Shown: positions 37,327 through 49,091, numbered from the stretch's first letter. The stretch: 64,000 nt of DNA from Albula goreensis (GCA_022829145.1 CM040755.1:22713063-22777062); one strand, 5' to 3'. The notes: generated by a model not told the origin, from the letters alone. Numbers and translations are program-made.

Positions 37327-37377
37327 CTCCCCCTCCCTCCATCGCCCTCCTTGCCCCCCCCCCCTCCTCAGGCCCAC
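37327..37377 (-). repeat. C-rich cluster (quadruplex potential on the minus strand)
   Basis: Runs CCCCC, CCC, CCC, C11 and CCC lie on the + strand about 100 bp downstream of the G-rich cluster. The two clusters are complementary enough to pair with each other. Confidence 0.8.
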
Positions 37378-37530
37378 TCCTGGCTGGGCCCTGCTCACGT
37401 CCTTATTGCACTCAAACCGTGAACCACGTTTATTACTGTCTCACATAGAGCCTCCATTCAGCAACACCCATGTCTGCCTCTGCTCCTACATGATACACTT
37501 TAGACTAGTCCATGGGGGCAGTGGGGAGGG

Positions 37531-37574
37531 TGTGTGTGTGAGAGAGAGAGAGAGGGAGAGAGAGAGAGGAGAGG
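37531..37574. repeat. (GT)n-(GA)n compound microsatellite
   Basis: A short GT run passes into a GA run interrupted by GG. Confidence 0.93.
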
Positions 37575-37599
37575 TACGATCGTGAGTGTAAATACGTCA

Positions 37600-37970
37600 G
37601 GGCGGGAGTATTGGCAGAGATTTTAAATAATGGCCAGCGTGTGACTTTAGTAGCAGCGTGTGATGAATGTCGTGGGAAATGCCTGTGTGGTTTTTTTTTT
37701 TTCACGGTGGTCTTGTGCTTCTCCTCCCCAAATGTCCCGCCGCTGCAGTTTCACCACGCTTATTTTAATGATAACATTCGGACAGACACATCATGATGAA
37801 ATACTGGGCTGGAGATTTCAATGCATGTTGATGTACAGTAAAAAATACACTCATGATGCTCTTACTTGATTCATCGTTGGAAGCTGTCTCCATGGCAGTA
37901 TATACTGCCCCGCGCCTGTGCCAGCTCTTATTAAATGTAAGGATTCGTAATTGCAAGAATATTTAGCGTG
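37600..37970. promoter_or_regulatory. regulatory-looking complex block
   Basis: Non-repetitive sequence with CpG-containing motifs (TACGTCAGGGCGGG, CCCGCCGCTGC), AT-rich homeodomain cores (TATTTTAATGATAAC, ATTCGTAATTGC), a T12 run at 37690-37701 and a perfect 16-bp palindrome at 37894-37909. It is an enhancer or conserved-element candidate. Conservation is untested. Confidence 0.28.
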
Positions 37971-38939
37971 TGATACATCAGACACAAGGTGAAAAATGGT
38001 GAGTCTATAGCAGGTTTGTGGAATAAAATGTGAAAAGAATTGTCTATGCTGCTTTTAATATGGGTGTACAAGGTTGATATATCGTTATATAGGTGCAGCT
38101 GTAATGAAGGAGTCTGGCTTTTCTCATTGAGCTTCAGCAGGACTTGTTAGCTTCGTGGAGCAGACATTTTTTTTAAACCATACTTGGGAGTTAATATGTT
38201 TCAAAGGTATAATTATAGGTAAGAATAAGGGGACCTATTTTCAGACCTCTAACAAATCATTTTTTTCCATTATACATGGTAAAGGTGTTAATGACGCCTT
38301 GCCTTTTCTGATTTTGCCGTATGAATAATGAAACAGCTGTATCATTTAAAGTTCAGTTAATAGGTGAATTTCAAGTAGCCAACCTGGGGATAAAAGTATG
38401 GATATCCAATTTAAATGATTCCTACAAGAAAAAAAAGTGTATTTTGATTTAAGTACCAAACTCGGTATTCTCTTCCATAACCTTGGACCTTGTTCAGGCC
38501 CCATTTTTGTTTTGTTTGGGGAGAAATATTCGCTACTTGAAAATAAAAACAAGAAGGAGAAGTGTTAGAACTGCCAAAAATGTATTCGCATTTTAGTATG
38601 TTAGAGATTAATTGTAAAATGTTCGAAAAAACCATTCATACCTCTCTGCTACTTGAAATGCAGTACGTTTTGCTAATAACGTACCATTGTCTTTTTCTGC
38701 TCTTGAAATACTCCTTTTTGGCCTTTGTTTGATGTTGTAAGATCAAGGCAATAAGTTGATTCATTGCTCTAAAGAAAGATACGTCTTTTATATGTCTCGA
38801 GTTTTGTGGATAATGTTTAAGGTTATATTTAATTTGTTGAATATTAAATCTGACAAATGCAAATGATACATGACTCAAGGTTCACAGCAGGCAGTTTCCA
38901 GGTCACACTCAAGGGGGTTTTACTGGAAGTGCACAGGGT
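37971..38939. other. AT-rich noncoding sequence, nothing recognised
   Basis: Unique sequence. The small overlapping minus open frames (38346-38878) are unrecognised. Confidence 0.5.
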
Positions 38940-39014
38940 CCTCCCCCTCCCCGCCATTCACCTCCTTTCATTTTAGTTTTGTTGTTATTTTCCTCCTCCG
39001 ACAGTAACCAAGAG

Positions 39015-39185
39015 ACAACGGGAGACTCAAGAAAAGAAGGAATTGACAGGGTTGAGAGGGAATATAAAGAAAGAGGATGAATGGAGCAGGGGGGCTGCTG
39101 GGGGGAGGGGGCTGGGTTGTGGGGGGGGGAGTACCGAGGAGAGGAGGAAAAAAGAAAGACAGAAAGAAAGAAAGGAAAACAGAGA
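39015..39185. repeat. purine-rich low-complexity tract
   Basis: GA-rich sequence with a G9 run near 39121 and GAAA/AAAG units at 39140-39178. Confidence 0.8.
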
Positions 39186-39235
39186 CGGAGAGTTCCTCAA
39201 ATCACAGAAACATCTGTGGTGCAACACAGCAGGGT

Positions 39236-39460
39236 ATTAACTTAAAGGGACTGGTTCTGCTCTGCGTGGCGGCCATCAAGCGGTCCGAAAGCAGGCTCCA
39301 GCCGCCGCGGCCCCAGATCCTGAACAAGCACACGCCGGCACCAGCGCCTGCTCCCACGCCGCCCGCCTCCAGTCCTTTTCATCAAATATGGCAATATCAG
39401 GGCCTGCTCAAAACACTCCGGAAAACCACATCGGAAACAACAAATGCTATATAAAAGGTT
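39236..39460. promoter_or_regulatory. small CpG-rich block with AT-rich downstream half
   Basis: 39263-39370 is GC- and CpG-rich (GCGTGGCGGCCATCAAGCGG, GCCGCCGCGGCCCC). The rest is AT-rich with 'ATATGGCAATATC'. The + frame is open to 39454, but its Pro/Ala-rich peptide is not recognisable. It could be a regulatory element or a small CpG island. Confidence 0.25.
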
Positions 39461-39494
39461 AAAAAGGATGAGATGAGAGCTTTGCTTTGCTGTG

Positions 39495-39526
<32 letters not shown>

Positions 39527-39577
39527 ATTTGTGTCTCTGCGCATGTGTTTGAGTGCATTTGTGTGTGTGTGTGTGTG
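39495..39577. repeat. two GT microsatellites with a short spacer
   Basis: About fifteen GT units at 39495-39525 and about eight at 39561-39577, separated by diverged GT-rich sequence. Confidence 0.95.
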
Positions 39578-39904
39578 CCCACCCTCTCCATGCTGTCTCT
39601 GGTCCAGGAATGCAATTGACCAAATTGTTTTGTTGCCCACACCCCCTGACTGTGGAGAAGGGAATCATGGCGAAGGGGCTTACGGAGTTTGATGAAATAT
39701 TCAGCAAGATGAGTTGCAGTAGAATTTTAACCTAGCCGAAATAAGTGGTCCATGATCAGCGCAGAAACCTTGGCTTGGAAGGAAGAAGGCGGAAAACTGT
39801 GGCGTGTGCTGCCCTGCCTGCCATTCATCAGTCCAGCCGCCTATACTTTTCTTATTTGAAACCAAATGCATTGCTTTTGTTCCATCTTACCTCCAAAGTC
39901 TCAA

Positions 39905-40210
39905 CATATTTTTTTTTTTTTTTCATTTTTATAACAACTTTAATCTTTTTTTTAACTGATTTCAGTAGCAGTGCAACAGGGCAGCACAGCCGGCTGGCCT
40001 CCTGCCTCCTTTTGGCCACGAAAGGAGAGTGGTGAGACCTACAGACTTAGCTGGCTAACTCCCCCAGGGAGGCATGGCCAGTTGTTGCCTCATTAACACG
40101 GACCTCCAACTACAGCCGGCTGTGGTGTGGCCGGGGACTTGAGCACCCGATCGCAGGGCTCATGCTTCACTTTCAGAGCAAGCGTCTTTACAGGGGGACT
40201 GGGGGAGCAG
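39905..40210. repeat. probable interspersed-repeat relic with paired palindromic cores
   Basis: A T-rich run (39909-39923 and 39945-39953) precedes a GC-rich 240-bp segment. In it the perfect palindrome CAGCCGGCTG occurs twice (39987-39996 and 40113-40122). On the minus strand the right part has a weak tRNA-like B-box resemblance ('GGTGCTCAAGTCCCC'). Texture and abrupt composition suggest a SINE-type or other repeat, but no family is confirmed. Confidence 0.35.
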
Positions 40211-40863
40211 ACCAGAACCAGTCCATCAACAAAAAGAGGAATAAAGCTGTAACATTGAAAATAATAAACTATATTTAACTTGAAATTAAATGTAATTTTT
40301 GTGGGGGAAAGTTTGCTTCTGAATTTACTTCAGGATACAGTGAAGAATCAGAATTACGAAAATTAACACTACTCATTTTCTTTTTCTTAAAAGAGATTTA
40401 AAACAAAATTCAAATATTAGCATGACCTGGACCAAACATTTTTACAAGGTTTTATGAAGCATTTCAGGTGATCATTGGGAGAGAGAATGAGGTCGTACTG
40501 TGAGGATTAAAATTTCTAAAACAAAATGGTTTCTGCCGGGTAAAAGAAAAACTCAAAACAAGATGAAGATGACCCCTATGATGTTCTTATTTAATCTTCT
40601 TATATGCTGGAATTTGCTCTGGTCATTATCAAATCAAACTGTAAAAACAGTGCAGAGTGGAATAGAATATGCAAGTCATAACTTTTTGTGCTCTGAGATG
40701 GTACTGTTTCAGCACTAGTGCCACCAGCACAGCAGGACGTTCATCCCCAGTACCCGTTGAAAAGACCACCATGCAGGTTCAGCATTGTGAACTCCTCTCA
40801 CATAATAAGCCCCCCAACTGCCTATGCACAAACCACAAACACACAAACATGTACATAGAAATA

Positions 40864-40865
<2 letters not shown>
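40211..40865. other. AT-rich noncoding sequence, nothing recognised
   Basis: Unique sequence with no gene or RNA recognised. Confidence 0.5.

Positions 40866-40896
<31 letters not shown>
40866..40896. repeat. (CA)n microsatellite
   Basis: A pure CA run of about fifteen units. Confidence 0.96.
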
Positions 40897-40897
<1 letters not shown>

Positions 40898-41784
40898 AAC
40901 AGAATCTGTTCTCCACAGAGGGACAAAGAATGCCATCAAAGCTTAATTGGCTGCGTTAAACGTGAAGGCCTAATTATGTGTTGTAAGTGCAAAGAGCTAT
41001 GTAAACACTGCATGTAGCTACCCCCCCTCCATCCTCACTCTCTCTATAATTATTGATGAGTAAGGCACTGTGGTGGGGAGGGGTGTAGGCAGAAGGGTAG
41101 GAGGGTTTTGAGAAACCGATGTATGGAGACAGAAAACCAGAACTGTGTTTGAAACCCTGGGCCCTGCGTATGGAGCCACACTCCATATGTTGAGCATAGT
41201 TCTGAACAGCAGAAAACCCTAACCAGAGATTCAAGCCTGTTTCAGGGTATTCTGGTACTGCATGTCTTTAGCCACCACACACAGGATGTTAACTCGTAGG
41301 ATCCTAAAAATCCTCATGTGGAAACACTAAAATCGGAATATCGCGGGATAAAATATCAAACATGTGGGATCGCAGGGGTTTTATTTTGAGCACAAATTAC
41401 ACGTCTGGGTTGTCACAGCCGCCGCCGTATCCAAGGGGGGGTGGGGTGATGTGGATGTGCAGTCCAACTGACTTTTGGCCCCTCCTGATCATGCGAGAGC
41501 CCGATCCTGCAGTGGTTCTGCCTGAGTCGTGCACAGAGGGCTTCTGAGGGTTAACTGAAGGACGGCCACGGGAAGGGAATGAGATTTTGTCAGAACCCTG
41601 GGTAAGACGAGAGCTCATGGGGCACCTCAGAGTGGAAGGCAACTCCTAACGTCTTTCTATTGCTGCCTGCTGTCCTCTAGGGATGCTGTGTGGCCATGTT
41701 TAACCACCCCCCACCCCTTCCCATTTTTACTTCAGAAAGGCCATATTGAGAGTCCTAATTCCTGTTTTCATTCTATGAGAAGAT
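40897..41784. other. noncoding sequence
   Basis: Unique sequence. A short homeodomain-core stretch (GCTTAATTGGC, CCTAATTATG) lies at about 40940-40978. No gene is recognised. Confidence 0.5.
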
Positions 41785-41870
41785 ATACATTTCATTTATA
41801 TTTTAGCCGTTTAGCAGATCCTTTAATTCAAAGTGGCTAACAGGAAGTGCATGTGTTCATAAACAAGTGC
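41785..41870 (-). mobile_element. tail fragment of an L2-type or tail-sharing SINE element
   Basis: 'TTTAGCCGTTTAGCAGATCC' and the following 'AAAGTGGCTAACAG' match, with substitutions, the reverse complement of the tail typical of many fish L2 LINEs and their partner SINEs. Consensus recall is from general knowledge, not a database search. No coding part is evident. The same tail type is clearer at 57740-57780 and 59409-59450. Confidence 0.5.
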
Positions 41871-42377
41871 ACTAGTATCAAAGCCGTGAATTGAGATCAG
41901 GGCATGTAGCACTGTTAATATCAAACAATGATGGCTGTAGTAAGTGCTATAGTAAGTAAAATCTTAATGGAGGTGTCCTATCAGAAAGGGAAAATGACAG
42001 GTGTATTCACACATATACAGTATTTCATTTTTTCTTTGCCGTTGAAAATTCATGGAGAAACTTTTCCCCTCAAGCGGTGCAGGCAAATATAACAGGCCTG
42101 CAGTTAGCTGGAGCTCTCCCCTAAACGGCCGGTCTGGATAACGACGCTTGAACATTCACTCTCATCATTTCGGGACCTGTGGTGAGAAGTTTGCCGTCTG
42201 ACTTCATTTTATTTTAACATTACCATGTAACGGCAGTTTCTGTGATGGAGTGAAGCCGTGGATGAAGTAGCTCAGGTACATTTGTTCAATGAGGCATTGA
42301 GAGTCCAGCTTTTCCAGGAGATGGAAAGAATTGTTTTAAATAAGCTGTTGAACGCATTTCAAACTGTCAGCCTTTTT

Positions 42378-42378
<1 letters not shown>
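41871..42378. other. noncoding sequence, nothing recognised
   Basis: Unique sequence. A 90-residue + open frame starting at 42258 runs into the CT repeat and is not recognisable. Confidence 0.5.
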
Positions 42379-42379
<1 letters not shown>

Positions 42380-42415
<36 letters not shown>

Positions 42416-42449
42416 CCTCTCTCTTTCTTCTCTCTCTACCTCTCTTTCA
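42380..42449. repeat. (CT)n microsatellite and pyrimidine tract
   Basis: Fifteen CT units, then interrupted CT/TTC sequence. Confidence 0.95.
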
Positions 42450-44819
42450 TATACAGTTTCTCTTGCTTTCTCTTTCTCATACTCTTTATCTTTCCATGTA
42501 TCAGAAACACTTCAAGTACTTAACAGTTAATCTATACTGTTAAAAATATGATTTTTTACCCATTGCAATTTCTACCCACACACCTCTATGCACATGCACA
42601 CAGATTGATATAAAATATAAGGCACTGTATCACCATATTTACACACACTTATTTCACCCATAGGCCTTTTTCAGTGCTTGGGTATTGCCCTGTGAATGTC
42701 CTCTAAACAGTTTGGAATTCTCTAAGAAAGGAAATTATGGAAAAGTGCCCTAAGATTTAGTCCTTAGCAAATTAGTCTTAGAAAATATTGCCTTTTTCAG
42801 ACAAAAAATAAGCTTTACATACATACGCATTAAAAACACCACTGTGTAACTAACTTCGGCTGGTCTCATTAAACCTTTGCTTGTCACCAGTAACATGTCA
42901 CATAGTTTTTGATATTTCATTCATTTATTTTTTTCAGAACTTATTTGTATAAAATTCCAAAGCTGCTTAGGATGAAGGACTAGAGACAGTGCGGAGAACT
43001 TGCAGTGGTTTAATAGCATTATTATAAGCACAGAGGTTGACGTACAAAGTGTTAGTGAGAGCAGTCTCTAAAATACTGCGCTGGATGGCTTCCTTTGCGT
43101 GCACAATATCCTGACAGCAAATTGGTTGTCAGATACAAAGCTGTCTGATATTAGGATGCTTTCTGATTTAAATGTCACATTTAGAAATAAATAAATAAAA
43201 TTCACCGCACAAATGCAAAATGCTTTAACGGGGCAGTTTGAGCCACACAACCTCGGCTGTTGGAATTGGGATGAATGAGGGGAAACAAAAGACAGGAGTG
43301 CTTACAAAATAAGGGGGGGGGGGTTGCTTCGTCAACTGGCATATTGAATATGAACTTATGAAAAAGAATACATCTAATATATGACATTTATAACTTCTCT
43401 GCATGTTGTGTCCACAGACCAGCTGAGGTCATCCCTGCTGGGCCACACACATCCTGCCATTGTCTGAAGTACACTGACATGTTATGTTCTATCAAATAGA
43501 ATCCACACAAAGGAAATGTTACTGTATTATATGTTTATGGATATTAAGATATTTTATAGCAATACTTGATTTATTGATACATATGTTTATGAATATTTAA
43601 AATTTTTAAACTGATGTCACTTTCAGAGGTGTAAAATATCCCAGTTCCAAGTATCTTGCCTACATTACTCTTGCATAGAAGCAACCAAAAATAGATGAAT
43701 ATTGATTAACTAATAATGGGTGGGGCTGCTCTTTGCATTAAGCTTTAGTCCTTCCTTGAATTCTTTTATACAAGTCTTGAACTGTTTGTTGTGGTATCTT
43801 GGAAATCAAACTCAATATGCAGGGAAGTAACACATTCAAAATTTTGCACTGACAAAAACTTAAATCACCTCAATTCATTCACATTTATCAATTCATTCAG
43901 TTTTTTTTTTTTATTACAATTTTTTTACATTTTATTCTGGCACTGTTAGCAGTCCTATAAAAATAATAGAAAAGCGGAACAAAATGTACTTTTCGAGGTA
44001 ATCACATGCATGGCACCTGTTTCTCTTCGTTGCTCAGAGTGCTGAAGGGCTTTCCATGTGGCCTGTGACTGACAGTCACCATGGTGGCCAGCTCTGAGTG
44101 GCATGAACAGGGTTATCTCTTATGGGGCTTAGGTAGACTGCACGTGATGTGACCTGCTTGCTACAGAAGCATGCTGCAGCCACGTGCACAGGTAGGGCCG
44201 AAGAAGGGCTCTGCCACCTGCCCCATCGCGCCACAACATACAAAGCACCTTCCTGAATAGTGTTATTTGTAAATGTACATTAAGTTGTTCATCATCATCA
44301 CTAAAAAGATGTTAGGGTGTCCATAAAGAGGAACCTCACTTGAAAAAGGGCTTACCATCTGCCATCCAGGGGGTTAGGGATAAGAGCCTCACAACACTAT
44401 AATATCACCAGCTATCCAAAGTAAATTTGTCTTTATTCTGTCTCTATTTCTCCCTCCCTCTATGTTTCTCTCTTTCTCTTACAAGGACATCAGGGACAAG
44501 CATTTTTTTCTTATGAATGTATCTTCATTCTTGTTTCTTGTCTCTTTTTTGGGACTCAGTGTTAGGATACAGTTTGAGTTGGCTGATGCAAGTCCTTTTC
44601 AGAAGAAAGTTGACAGCTTTCCAGATCTTAATTGGCTGTTCATTTCTGAGTAGTCTCTCTCTCTTGTTCACTTCCTCTGCTCTGTTTATCTATGTGCACA
44701 GACTCCAGATAATACAATAATCCACTTCTTTCTAAGTTCCTATGATCAGTGCTTTCCTTAAGGTAAAGAGAAGTCAGGTTAAAACACAGCAGGTCACAGG
44801 TATGCATACAGCATTACAG
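42450..44819. other. AT-rich noncoding sequence; G11 run
   Basis: Unique sequence with a G11 run at 43313-43323, a T-rich run at 43902-43927 and a GC-richer patch at 44020-44235. Small open frames are unrecognised. No gene or RNA is recognised. Confidence 0.5.
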
Positions 44820-45049
44820 CACTCTTAGAAAAATGTTGCTGAAGGGTTAACTGTAAGGGTTCTCTGTTTGTCTTCCTGGGAGTTTCTTCTTAGATAGTAA
44901 CATCTCGAAGGTGTTCTATTTAGAACCATATTCTAAGGAGGTTTTTAAAGAACCCTTATGAAAGACATACCAGCATCTGAGAAGAATCTTTAAGGGTTCC
45001 CACCCAAAGAGCCTTTTCAGGGTGCTAGGTAGAACCTTTTTTGAGAGTG
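44820..45049. mobile_element. 230-bp CACT-ended nonautonomous DNA transposon (MITE-like)
   Basis: The left end CACTCTTAGAAAAA and right end TTTTTTGAGAGTG are imperfect inverted repeats (the right end reads CACTCTCAAAAAA in reverse). The element is flanked on both sides by CAG (44817-44819 and 45050-45052), a 3-bp target duplication. Internal 'AGGGTTC', 'TAGAACC' and 'AAAGAACCC' motifs match a miniature element common in fish, recalled without a search. CACT termini with a 3-bp duplication are typical of the CACTA/EnSpm superfamily, but superfamily is inferred. It has no coding capacity. Confidence 0.75.
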
Positions 45050-45052
45050 CAG

Positions 45053-45829
45053 TAGAAAGAAATGGGAGGTTGTACTTGCATGTGTTGTCTCTTAGGCCTT
45101 GTTGAGCAGCATCCTGTGGTTGCCTTGTAAGCAGTAAGCAGTGTGGTTTTGGCATGACTGCAGCTCCACAGCTTTGTCTGTCAGCAGCCAGCGATATGCA
45201 AATTAATCACCCTCAGTGCCAACCTTATGTCATCTCCAATCCTGCTGTCAGTCTAATCATAACCTATGTGCATATGAATTATCCCACGTCACTAAAATAG
45301 CTCAAGTTCATAATTATCTTATGATATCTTATTTAGTTTTAGTGGTTAAAGCACCATACTTCAAGTTCACTAGCTTCAGAAGGAAATTCCTAGTTGCCAT
45401 AAGCTCATTGCAATGTTTACATTGTGTTACATTTTCTAGTTAATCACTTTTTATTTTGAAAACAGTGCCATGTTTTTACAAGAGTTATTTTAATATTTAA
45501 AAACATACACTGAGGCATAGGTTGCATGTGTTTTATTTGAATTAATGTGTTTGTAGTGTAAGATTAAAAAAGAGTTAGCAAAACTGCATTAATACTGTGA
45601 TTTCATGCAAGTTTAAGAAATAACAGAGAGGGAAGTTGTTATTTTTATATTATTTAATTGTTAAAAAAATATTATAAATATGTCATTCCTGTCACAAATT
45701 TTGATGCTAGCAGTGTAGCTGCTTGCCTGTTGTTGTCAGTTTGCCTTAAAACAACTATCTAGTCACATGGCCAACTTAATTAAATGTTACAGAGTAATTG
45801 GGGTTTTGTACAAATGTGCAAAATTCATT
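45053..45829. other. AT-rich noncoding sequence, nothing recognised
   Basis: Unique sequence without recognised genes or elements. Confidence 0.5.
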
Positions 45830-46180
45830 CAGCGGTTTAAGGATGGTTAATTTTCTTTTCTTTTTTTCTGAGGGGAAAAATGTTTTACTGCAGTGCTTTT
45901 TGGATGGCTAATTTTGAAATAATTACACGTGTCAATTTCATGACAGTGAAGAATAATTCGGTAATTGCCTCCATGTTCCATAATTTTGTAAAATGAATGT
46001 CATTATGTGTGTTATAATCATATTTCTGGTGGTCATATTGCTCTCCGGAATTTGCAGGGTCATGAGTATGGAAGAGTCTGTCCGCCCGAGACTGACATTT
46101 AAGCCTTTTTCTCGCTAAAACTCCTATATCAGACACTTAAGTAACTTGTCGAGCTGCACATTACTTTGACATCGTGCCCA
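45830..46180. promoter_or_regulatory. regulatory-looking complex block
   Basis: Non-repetitive sequence with homeodomain cores (GGTTAATTTT, GGCTAATTTTGAAATAATTAC, TCGGTAATTGCC) and interspersed CpGs in 350 bp. The texture is that of a deeply conserved noncoding element. Conservation is untested. Confidence 0.3.
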
Positions 46181-48061
46181 CCACTTATTCAGGCACTATA
46201 CCCCATATGATTGAAGGCTCGTGTTTGTAATTCACATGGCGTATTTCTCTGAATAATTTTTACCAGTTAACATATTATCATCCTACATTTATATACCTGT
46301 AAGAGCATGAAATTTTCCTTTATAAAAGTTACTTGAATAATGAATGAAGAGCAGTAAGTGAACCTGCCTGGACCAGTACAAATTAATGACTTAACTTTTT
46401 TGCCGAATTTATTTTCAAACAAAACATTCCTGTATTTTTTTCCAGTGACCACACTAAGGTCCATTTTAAAGTGATGGTGAATTTAGATACCTGTTTCTTA
46501 AAATAGCTGCAGTCTTCCCTGTAGCCTGCAGACTGTTCCTTTGTTTAGAGTCTTAAAGCCTGTGTTGGGCAGTGGTGTCTTTTTGTTTGCCTTTTACAGG
46601 CTTGTGTGTCTGCCGTGGTGTTCCAGGTTCATGTTCCACACTGCAGCCATCCTGTTGGTTAGCTTACCAAAATGTCTCTTTTTTAACTCTGGGATTTCCT
46701 CCCTCCCTTTTGTTCCTCTCACCCAAATTAAACTTATTCATCCCACTGAATCAGGAGGGAGCAGCTGATCACATGATTTCTTCCAATTCACCTGTTGCCA
46801 AGCTTTATGCACCGCAAACTCATCACCAATCCCACATAGCCTATAATGTCAGAGGAACATGAACAGACTCAGCACATGCTCAGTAGATGTTCCAGCAGAC
46901 GCCCGGCGGGCCAGGAATGGCCGCTAGAGAGTGGCCGGACTCGTTTATCCACGTCTCTGACCCTAAACATCCCTTTTCACATCCTCAACCACCTCTTTCT
47001 ATGAACTCCAACTGACTCCCCTTTCCAACCCCAAACATTCATTTTGTCGAATCAGATGTCTTTTCCTCTGACCGAACTGCAACATTCTTCTCCAACCTCT
47101 AGATATTTGTCTTTCTCCAACACAAATATCTCTGATACTAGCTTCATAATAGAACTCCTTTTCTCCCCCCACCAAAACCAAACTCATCAAGTTAACTGCT
47201 TGATAAGCTAGCTTGATAATAACTTCATAACAGAGCTCTATTTGCAAGTGAAGCATCATCACCACCACATCTCTGCAGTGCAAGATCCTCAAGGCCAATC
47301 TGAGGTCATCTCAGTGGCTGGCTGAACATGACTCTCTGCTCATCTGACATCAGAGTGGCAAAAGTTCCTGCCCCTCGGTGCTGAAAGTTTTCAGGGCAGC
47401 AGATGGAGCCTTGGTCATGAGGCCCAACAATCAGTTCAGAGGTCAATAGATATCTACAAAGAAGTTTGTGGATTTTTACTGGAAAAGCAAGTAAAAAAAA
47501 AAGTCTTAAGTTATTCTGTTTTCCTTCTTGGCAGAGGTTTGAGATGAATCTGCAAGGAGGATGGAGGGTGGAAAAGGAGAGGAGGGAGAGAGGCCAAGAG
47601 GAAGAGCGCAAGTATGCTGATTTATAGCGAGGTCCAGTGAGCGGAGCACGGAAGGTGTAAAGGCAGTGCTTCAAACACAGATTGCGAGTGGCCTCTGGTG
47701 TGATTAGCGACCTGAGGTGAGGCACTTAGTGATTTATCTCTCCCTCAGTCCTCTCATCCTCCCAGAACCCCTGGCCCGTCTGGCAGGCGGCACAGAGCAG
47801 AGCCAGCCTCAGACAGAGGCCTCTGCCTGCCCATGGTCTTCAGGCCCAGGCGTTTAGGGTTGGCCACAGCGAAAGAGGACAGGACCATACTCTGAGTCCG
47901 TCTAATGCATGCATTGTTATAATCTAGTTCTGAGGGGCTATAGTATCTGCCAGAGTTAGTGTGTTTTTTTTTTCTGCTTAAGGGAGTAACTGAAGCCATT
48001 TTTTGGTGTGAGACTCCTTACTACATTATTTTACCTTTATTTTATAATGTTAGTATCATTG
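46181..48061. other. noncoding sequence
   Basis: Unique sequence. Minus open frames at 47306-47725 (139 residues) and 46999-47298 (99 residues) have no recognised domain. No RNA gene is seen. Confidence 0.5.
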
Positions 48062-48153
48062 ATTCCAAAATCTAAATTGGCTGCTTATTGAAAGAAAACT
48101 TCTGAAACTTGCAGACCCTACGGCCTGCTGTAGACTTGAGTTTGATACCTCTG
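48062..48153 (-). mobile_element. terminal relic of a hAT-type DNA transposon
   Basis: Read on the minus strand from 48153, the sequence begins CAGAGGTATCAAACTCAAGT and continues through 'GGCCGTAGGGTCTGCAAGTTT' in pieces. This resembles the fish hAT-family end 'CAGGGGTGTCAAACTC' followed by 'GGCCACAGTGTCTGCAGG', recalled from general knowledge. A typical 'AAATTGGCT' and 'GAAAGAAAACTT' internal flank precedes it on the + strand. The opposite end is not found, so this is a one-ended fragment. Confidence 0.55.
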
Positions 48154-49091
48154 ATCTAATGGAAATGAGGGGCTCGAAGGCGCATGTGATTGTGCGAACA
48201 GGGAGTGTACGAGATGATTCGTAATGCTCCTGTCTCCCTCGCAGCCCATGTCTTCATTGTGCATTTTCTCCCAGAAATCTTTGGTGCATCGGGAGCATTC
48301 GGACAGTCCATAACAGAGGTTTCAATATCTGAGAGGAGGGTGATTTTCTCCCAATTTCTGCTCTGGCTAGAAGACCAGCTCACACTTCCTCCTTCCAGCT
48401 GTGCGGGCATGGGCAGACTAATGAGGACATGGCTCCGCAGCTGAGTGGACCTGATACCAAGAGGAAAACCTGCAGAATCAGCTCAACATCTTCATCTGTC
48501 CGGCCTGTGTGTGTGTGTGAGTGCTGGACTGTTTTAACCTTGCTTTAATTTAACTGACTGGGACTGCTGTTGACATTTCCCTGCCTGTGGGACGCTTCAT
48601 CTTTAGATTTTGAGTGATTTTCTGTGCAATTATGCCTGTGCCAGTGTTATCTGGGAGAGCTACCCTCCGTTTCATGTCTTCATGAGGACACTCTGGCCTG
48701 TGTTTCAGCACCATGGCATGGCTGGCAGATGGATCACCTGCCTCTGCAGTTGCAGGCATACTCCCTTTATGCCAGACTTTTCCTACAATTCCCTGCAGGA
48801 AGCAGGCCCTGTGGACATGAAGACCTTGTTCATTAGATCCTGGGATTTGAAACCACATGAGCAGTTACCAGGTGCTATTACGAGGAGTGATAATTGGCTC
48901 CCAGTCTTCTGTCCCTAAATACCCCCTGCAAATAGACCTGATTTCTTATGGGTCATTTTCATATATGTTGTTGTGCTACCTGTAGCACTGCCTGTGCCAC
49001 TCTTAAAATGGCTTGTAGGTGGCATTTTCACTTCACTGTTAAATTATCCAGAGTGCAAGTCTATAATAGCTTGAGTCCTTTTAAAAGACTC
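48154..49091. other. noncoding sequence
   Basis: Unique, moderately GC-rich sequence. Overlapping open frames of 84 residues on each strand at 48156-48444 and 102 residues on each strand at 48550-48918 are unrecognised. Dual-strand openness argues against coding. A short GT run lies at 48506-48518. Confidence 0.45.

Noticed and set aside
37894-37909. Perfect 16-bp palindrome GGCAGTATATACTGCC
   Set aside because: About one 16-bp palindrome is expected by chance in 64 kb, so it is noted only within the surrounding block.
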